From Brachybacterium sp036311905 (lineage in GTDB: Bacteria; Actinomycetota; Actinomycetes; Actinomycetales; Dermabacteraceae): 64,000 nucleotides of DNA. The notes beneath the pieces are model-generated. The model was not told the DNA's origin, did not search any database, and worked only from the letters and a program-made list of their open reading frames with translations. Below, in pieces: positions 59,477-64,000 of the stretch (its first letter is position 1; each line of letters starts with the position of its first letter). A program made the translations under genes and the position numbers. The DNA lies in NCBI RefSeq assembly GCF_036311905.1, contig NZ_JAZDCH010000027.1, positions 1 through 64,000 on the forward strand, written 5' to 3'.

Positions 59477-60196
59477 TCAGGCGCCGTCGGCGGCGCGCAG
59501 CACGTAGCCGATGCCGCGCTTGGTGTGGATCATCGGGTCGCCGATCACGTCGATCTTGCGGCGCAGGTAGGAGATGTAGGACTCGACGATCCCCACCTCG
59601 CCGGACCAGTCGTAGTCCCACACGTGGTCGAGGATCTGGGTCTTGGAGACCACGCGCCCGGCGTTGAGCATCAGGTAGCGCAGCAGCTTGAACTCGGTGG
59701 GGGAGAGCTCGATGGTCACGTCCCCGCGGTAGACCTCGTGCGAGTCCTCGTCGAGACGGAGGTCGCCGACCACGAGCGAGCTGTCGACCGCGGTCTCCGA
59801 GCCGCCGTGGGTGCGGCGCAGCACGGCGCGGATCCGGGCCACGACCTCTTCGAGGCTGAACGGCTTGGTCACGTAGTCGTCGCCGCCGACGGTGAGCCCG
59901 GCGACCTTGTCCTGCGTCTCGTCCTTCGCGGTGAGGAACAGGATCGGGTACTGCTCGCCGCGGTCGCGCAGCCGACGGGTCACGGTGAAGCCGTCCATAT
60001 CGGGCAGCATCACGTCGAGCACCACCAGGTCGGGCTGGTTCTCGGTGGCCTCGCGGATCGCCTCGTTGCCGGTGGAGGCGGTGAACACCTCGAAGCCCGC
60101 GAAGCGCAAGGAGGTGGCGAGGAGGTCGCGGATGTTCGGCTCGTCGTCGACGACGAGGAGCCGGGCCTCGAAGTCCTGGTCTGCAGTCGTGGTCAT
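59477..60196 (-). CDS. OmpR-type response regulator (MprA-like)
   Basis: A 239-residue regulator: receiver domain with acidic pocket VVDDEP and phosphoacceptor Asp61 (VVLDVMLPDMDG), conserved Lys in LTAKDE, then an OmpR winged helix (SPTEFKLLRYLMLNAGRVVSK ... YLRRKI, RGIGYVL). It is phosphorylated by the kinase encoded downstream and would activate envelope or stress genes. The ATG follows GGAGG. Ser/Thr phosphorylation by the kinase at 30380 is only speculation. Confidence 0.94.
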   Translation of the reverse strand: MTTTADQDFEARLLVVDDEPNIRDLLATSLRFAGFEVFTASTGNEAIREATENQPDLVVLDVMLPDMDGFTVTRRLRDRGEQYPILFLTAKDETQDKVAGLTVGGDDYVTKPFSLEEVVARIRAVLRRTHGGSETAVDSSLVVGDLRLDEDSHEVYRGDVTIELSPTEFKLLRYLMLNAGRVVSKTQILDHVWDYDWSGEVGIVESYISYLRRKIDVIGDPMIHTKRGIGYVLRAADGA

Positions 60197-60250
60197 GGGC
60201 TCACCGTCCTCCCCGAACGTGGGAGTCGGCTGAACGTCGGCTGGACGCGC

Positions 60251-60766
60251 TCACCGGGTGACGCGACGGACCTTCTCCTGCTGCTTGCGCAGCTTGCGGA
60301 TGGTCCAGCTCATCTGGATCATCCGCACGGAGCCGACGAGCGCCATGACCAGCGCGCCCGCGATCGCGGCGAGCAGCATGGCGACGCCGAGGGGCAGATC
60401 GAACTCGGCGCCGAAGTACTGGAAGCGGGCGGTGACGTTGTTCTGGATCACGAAGATCAGCAGCAGGACGAGGACCACCGCGCCGAGGATCAGGCCGATC
60501 CACATGCCGGCGGTCTTGCCGCCGCCGGAGGTGTCGACCGGCTCCTCGACGACGGGCTCCGGCGCGTCCGGTCGCGGCGCGGCGCGGCGGCCGGTGGGGG
60601 AGGAGGTCGGGGCGACCGCCGACGGCGGAGCGGCGGGGGCCTCGGTCGCGTTCGTCGGGGCGCCGGCGGTCTGCGGGACGTCCGACGGCGCAGTCTCCGC
60701 GGCGGGGCGCGGCGGCTCGGGGGCGCGGCGGACGGGCTGGTCGGGGTTCTCGGGTCCGATGCTCAT
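60251..60766 (-). CDS. LapA-like (DUF1049) membrane protein
   Basis: A 171-residue protein with an Ala/Pro/Glu-rich cytoplasmic N-terminus of ~80 residues and two membrane spans. The second half (VIQNNVTARFQYFGAEFDLPLGVAMLLAAIAGALVMALVGSVRMIQMSWTIRKLRKQ, split here) is the LapA_dom signature: a short loop of polar beta residues between the spans. LapA proteins help assemble lipopolysaccharide in Gram-negatives; in actinobacteria their role is unknown. The ATG follows AGGAGC. It lies between the two-component system and XPB. Confidence 0.86.
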   Translation of the reverse strand: MSIGPENPDQPVRRAPEPPRPAAETAPSDVPQTAGAPTNATEAPAAPPSAVAPTSSPTGRRAAPRPDAPEPVVEEPVDTSGGGKTAGMWIGLILGAVVLVLLLIFVIQNNVTARFQYFGAEFDLPLGVAMLLAAIAGALVMALVGSVRMIQMSWTIRKLRKQQEKVRRVTR

Positions 60767-60794
60767 GAACGCTCCTCGGGGTCGACGACTGGGC

Positions 60795-62480
60795 TCACTC
60801 TAGCGATCCGGCGACCTCGTCCGGGGCCCTCCCGCCCGCGAGTCGCCGCAGGTCCTCGCCGTCGACGATGCGGTAGGCGTAGCCCTGCTCGGCGAGGAAG
60901 CGCTGACGGTTCGCCGCGAAGTCCTGGTCCTGGGTGTCTCGCAGCACGACCGTGTAGAAGTGCGCGGAGCGCCCGTCGGCCTTGGGCCGCAGCAGCCGCC
61001 CGAGCCGCTGCGCCTCCTCCTGCCGGGAGCCGAAGGCGCCGGAGACCTGGATCGCGACCGAGGCCTCCGGGAGGTCGATCGAGAAGTTCGCGACCTTCGA
61101 GACCACGAGGCGGCTGATCTCCCCGGCGCGGAAGGCGTCGAACAGCTCCTGGCGACGGCGCACCGGGGTCTGCCCGGTGATGAGGTCGGCGCCGAGCCGC
61201 TCGGCGATCTCCTCGAGCTGGTCGAGGTACTGGCCGATCACGAGCAGCGGCTCCTCCGGGTGGCGGGCGACGAGCTGCTCGACGACGTCGATCTTCGCCG
61301 GATGCGCGGCGCCGAGCCGGGGGCGGTCCTCGGCCTCGGCCATGGCGTAGGCCATGCGGTCCCCGGCGGGCATGCTCACCCGCACCTCGGTGCACTCCGC
61401 CGGGGCGATGTACCCCTGCGACTCGATGTCCTTCCAGGGGGCGTCGTAGCGCTTGGGGCCGATGAGCGAGAAGACCTCGCCCTCGCGGCCGTCCTCGCGC
61501 ACCAGGGTCGCGGTCAGGCCCAGCCGCCGCCGCGCCTGCAGGTCCGCGGTCATGCGGAACACGGGGGCGGGCAGCAGGTGCACCTCGTCGTAGACGATCA
61601 GGCCCCAGTCGCGGGCGCTCATCAGCTCGAGATGGGGGTGGATCCCCTTCCGCTTCGTGGTGAGCACCTGGTAGGTCGCGATGGTGATCGGGCGGACCTC
61701 CTTGCTCGATCCGGAGTACTCGCCGATCTCCTCGTCGGTGAGGGAGGTGCGGCGCAGCAGCTCGTCGCGCCACTGCCGCGCGGAGACGGTGCTGGTGACG
61801 AGGATCAGCGTGGTGCGCTGCATCGCGGCCATCGCCCCGGCGCCGACGAGGGTCTTGCCCGCGCCGCAGGGGAGGACCACGACGCCGGAGCCGCCGTGCC
61901 GGAAGCCCTCGACCGCCTCCTGCTGGTAGGGGCGCAGCTGCCAGCCGTCCTCCGCGAGCGCGATCGGATGGGCCTCGCCGTCGACGTATCCGGCGAGGTC
62001 CTCGGCGGGCCAGCCCAGCTTCAGCAGCGCCTGCTTCAGCGCGCCGCGCTGGGAGGGATGGACGGCGACGGTGTCCTCGTCGAGGCGCGCTCCGAGCATG
62101 CCCTGCACCCGCCGGGCCCGCAGCACCTCCTCGAGGACGGGACGGTCGGTGGTGCGCAGCACGAGCCCGTGCCGGGGATCGGCCTCGAGGTGGAGCCGGC
62201 CGTAGCGATCCATGGTGTCGGCCACGTCGAGCAGCAGCGCGTGCGGGACGGCATAGCGGGAGTGGTCCACGAGGGCGGCGACGACGGTCTCCGCGTCGTA
62301 GCCGGCGGCGCGCGCGTTCCACAGGCCCAGGTCCGTGATCCGGTAGGTGTGGACGTGCTCGGGCGCCCGCTCGAGCTCCGCGAAGGCGGCGATCGCGAGC
62401 CGGGCCGCACGGGCTCCGGGATGGTCGACCTCGAGCAGGAGGGACTTGTCGCTCTGGACGATGAGGGGGCCGTCGGTCAT
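60795..62480 (-). CDS. DNA repair helicase XPB
   Basis: A 561-residue SF2 helicase of the archaeal/bacterial XPB type. The N-terminal damage-recognition-like region (about 1-170) precedes the helicase core with PCGAGKT (Walker A), YDEVHLLP (DEVH box), TATLVRED, and C-terminal LGRLLRPKADGRSAHF. The RED motif is present in TATLVREDGRE. It unwinds DNA during repair. Bacterial XPB is often linked to the Bax1 nuclease; none is beside it. The ATG at 62480 is 6 nt after TAGCCT (62487-62492), so it is probably leaderless. Confidence 0.93.
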   Translation of the reverse strand: MTDGPLIVQSDKSLLLEVDHPGARAARLAIAAFAELERAPEHVHTYRITDLGLWNARAAGYDAETVVAALVDHSRYAVPHALLLDVADTMDRYGRLHLEADPRHGLVLRTTDRPVLEEVLRARRVQGMLGARLDEDTVAVHPSQRGALKQALLKLGWPAEDLAGYVDGEAHPIALAEDGWQLRPYQQEAVEGFRHGGSGVVVLPCGAGKTLVGAGAMAAMQRTTLILVTSTVSARQWRDELLRRTSLTDEEIGEYSGSSKEVRPITIATYQVLTTKRKGIHPHLELMSARDWGLIVYDEVHLLPAPVFRMTADLQARRRLGLTATLVREDGREGEVFSLIGPKRYDAPWKDIESQGYIAPAECTEVRVSMPAGDRMAYAMAEAEDRPRLGAAHPAKIDVVEQLVARHPEEPLLVIGQYLDQLEEIAERLGADLITGQTPVRRRQELFDAFRAGEISRLVVSKVANFSIDLPEASVAIQVSGAFGSRQEEAQRLGRLLRPKADGRSAHFYTVVLRDTQDQDFAANRQRFLAEQGYAYRIVDGEDLRRLAGGRAPDEVAGSLE

Positions 62481-62486
62481 CCCCTC

Positions 62487-62492
62487 AGGCTA
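62487..62492 (-). promoter_or_regulatory. Putative leaderless -10 box of the XPB gene
   Basis: TAGCCT on the minus strand, 6 nt before the ATG at 62480. Confidence 0.4.
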
Positions 62493-62526
62493 CGCCGGGA
62501 CCGGGGCGCGACGGCCGCCCGAGTCT

Positions 62527-62556
62527 GCTCAGGCCCGCTCAGGCCCGCTCAGGCCC
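62527..62556. repeat. Three tandem 10-bp repeats across a stop codon
   Basis: GCTCAGGCCC three times without interruption. On the minus strand each unit carries TGA; the gene at 62549 uses the one in the third copy as its stop. Confidence 0.85.
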
Positions 62557-63346
62557 GCGCGGGATCCGGCAGCTCGCGGCCGTTCAGCCGCTCGAAGAGG
62601 GCCAGGTCGAAGAGCATGAGGAAGGGGGCGAGCGCGATCAGCGCGGGGAGGACGAAGGCCGCGACCGTGGCGATCAGCGAGATCACGAGCACGGCGACGA
62701 TGGTGGTGGCGAGGTTCGCGCGGGCCAGGGCCACGGACTGCTTCACCGCCTCGACGGGGCCCGCGCCGCGCGCGGCCGCCGGGACCGCGTAGATCAGCAC
62801 GACCGAGGCGATCAGCCCCGGGACGTAGAGGAGGAAGATCCCGACCGTCGTGATCACGGCCACCAGCAGCACGGTCAGCATGATCCGCACCGGACCCGCG
62901 AAGACCTGGCCGATGCGGGGCCGGCCGCCCTCCCGGATCACCTCGGCCGCGTGCGCCGATCCCGACTGCCACAGCAGGGACACCGGCAATAGCAGGAGCA
63001 GCACGCCGTAGAACGCGGCCATCCCGAGCATCATGTCGAGCAGCTCCGGCTCGGCCTCGGCGTAGGGGAGACGGCTGAATATCACGGCGAACATCGCGAC
63101 GGTGGCCACGACGCACACCCCCAGGATCAGCACGAGGTACACCACGCCCGGCACGAGATAGGCGACGACGTTGCGCTGCAGGCCGCGCAGGGCGAAGGTC
63201 AGTGCCGCGCCGAGATCGGCGCCGAGATCGGTGCCGGGGGCGGGCGTGCGGACCGGGCCCCCCGGCGCGGGCTCCCGGGCGGGGGCCGATCCCGGCGCGG
63301 GACCGGAAGCGGGATGGTTCGTCGAGGACGTCGGCGGGTACGTCAT
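62549..63346 (-). CDS. Multi-span membrane protein of unknown function
   Basis: A 265-residue protein with a Pro/Ala/Gly-rich N-terminal tail of ~45 residues and six hydrophobic segments. The sequence ALTFALRGLQRNVVAYLVPG and YVPGLIASVVLIYAVPAAARGAGPVEAVKQSVALARANL is reminiscent of the membrane part found in glycerophosphodiester phosphodiesterase-type and YciC/DUF975-like proteins, but I do not claim membership. The ATG at 63346 follows GAGGAG. The downstream gap contains the tandem 10-bp repeat and then the XPB promoter. Confidence 0.72.
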   Translation of the reverse strand: MTYPPTSSTNHPASGPAPGSAPAREPAPGGPVRTPAPGTDLGADLGAALTFALRGLQRNVVAYLVPGVVYLVLILGVCVVATVAMFAVIFSRLPYAEAEPELLDMMLGMAAFYGVLLLLLPVSLLWQSGSAHAAEVIREGGRPRIGQVFAGPVRIMLTVLLVAVITTVGIFLLYVPGLIASVVLIYAVPAAARGAGPVEAVKQSVALARANLATTIVAVLVISLIATVAAFVLPALIALAPFLMLFDLALFERLNGRELPDPARA

Positions 63347-63641
63347 GGGTCGGCTCCTCAGAGGGGGAGGCGGAAGCTCGCAGAGAGCTGGTGGGCGGAC
63401 GGGGGCCGAATCACCCCGCCCCCGGCACGACCGTACCGTGGCGCCGGCCGTCCGAGCACCGCGATCCGGAGCCGGGAGAGCGATGTCCCGGGGCGCGGAC
63501 GCGGCAAGCCCTGGCACGCTCGGACGCCGTCGGCGCGGACTCCCTAGAATGGTCGCGATCGATCGGGCCCGCGATGCCCGCCGGCCTGTCCGGCGCCGCG
63601 GATCCGCTCGGCGCGACAGTCACCTGATCTGAGGAGATCCC

Positions 63642-64000
63642 ATGGCAAGCTTTGCTCCCTCCCCCGCGAACGTCGCCGACATCGGCGTCACCGGAATGGC
63701 GGTGATGGGCTCGAACCTCGCCCGCAACTTCGCCCGTAACGGCTTCAAGGTCGCGATCCACAACCGCTCCGTCGGCAAGACCGAGAAGGTCATCGCCGAT
63801 CACGGCACCGACGGCGAGTTCTACCCGTCGGAGTCGATGGCGGAGTTCGTGGCTTCGCTGCAGAAGCCGCGCGTCGCGATCATCATGGTGAAGGCGGGCA
63901 AGCCCACCGACGCCGTCATCGACGAGCTCGCCTCCCTCATGGAGGAGGGCGACATCATCGTGGACGCCGGCAACGCGCTCTTCACCGACACGATCCGCCG
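63642..64000 (+). CDS. gndA: 6-phosphogluconate dehydrogenase, N-terminal part (cut by window end)
   Basis: Decarboxylating 6-phosphogluconate dehydrogenase (NADP-dependent), oxidative pentose phosphate pathway. The visible ~119 residues hold the Rossmann start IGVTGMAVMGSNLARNFARNGF, IHNRSVGKT, IIMVKAGKPTDAVIDEL and DIIVDAGNALFTDTIR (Asn/Ser-Thr variants of the GGN motif follow beyond the window), typical of the long (~470-residue) GndA form. The ATG follows CTGAGGAG. A TAGAAT at 63545-63550 could be the -10. The 295-bp gap upstream to the divergent membrane gene contains no other gene. Confidence 0.95.
   Translation, partial: MASFAPSPANVADIGVTGMAVMGSNLARNFARNGFKVAIHNRSVGKTEKVIADHGTDGEFYPSESMAEFVASLQKPRVAIIMVKAGKPTDAVIDELASLMEEGDIIVDAGNALFTDTIR

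Overview
This window is chromosomal DNA from a very GC-rich actinobacterium. Codon third positions are almost all G or C. Many genes start with GTG, and several look leaderless, with a TANNNT box 6-7 nt before the start. The gene set (FprA-type ferredoxin reductase, DUF3263, LytR_C, bacterial XPB, a solo CIRCE-controlled groEL, Ser/Thr kinase) fits Micrococcales. A Brachybacterium/Dermabacteraceae-like organism is my best inference, but no rRNA is present to settle it. I see no IS element, phage, plasmid gene, CRISPR array or integration scar. Coding density is very high, and no gene-free gap exceeds about 300 bp.

Layout. 0.1-7 kb: aldo/keto reductase, a GNAT / App1-like phosphatase / GNAT cluster, LMW tyrosine phosphatase, a Thr/Pro/Glu-rich cell-surface stalk protein and phosphoglucomutase. 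7-12.5 kb: PiT phosphate transporter with its DUF47 partner, plus conserved membrane and unknown genes. 12.5-19.4 kb: an alpha-galactoside utilisation locus (ROK regulator, solute-binding protein, two permeases, GH36 alpha-galactosidase) with a clear operator upstream. 19.5-23.4 kb: alaA, then a TetR / Ohr / DUF1304 / quinone-oxidoreductase stress locus tied together by two near-identical operators. 23.5-30.2 kb: FprA, an FNT channel, and a transglutaminase / circularly permuted ATP-grasp-alpha-E fusion / AIM24 cluster. 30.4-34 kb: Ser/Thr kinase, DsbA-like thioredoxin, tRNA-Thr. 34-42 kb: vLRR-like membrane protein, trehalose synthase, uracil-DNA glycosylase, LytR_C protein, groEL with two CIRCE boxes. 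42-48.8 kb: EEP-family hydrolase, two divergent LLM flavin oxidoreductases, an ArsR-CDF metal efflux pair, and a rhodanese-DEAD helicase pair. 49-57.8 kb: LacI regulator with a GH2 enzyme, methyltransferase-GNAT-dehydrogenase operon, RNase HI-NTF2 fusion with DUF418 and DUF4031. 57.9-64 kb: MprAB-like two-component system, LapA-like protein, XPB helicase, membrane protein, and the start of 6-phosphogluconate dehydrogenase.

The genes mostly support sugar uptake and storage metabolism, envelope function and stress defence. The most interesting non-coding signals are the shared TetR operators, the ROK operator, a nested 77-nt hairpin after groEL, three short triple-copy repeats at gene ends, and a recurring leaderless-promoter pattern that decides several start codons. 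The most interesting proteins are the RNase HI-NTF2 fusion and the ATP-grasp-alpha-E fusion with its transglutaminase partner.
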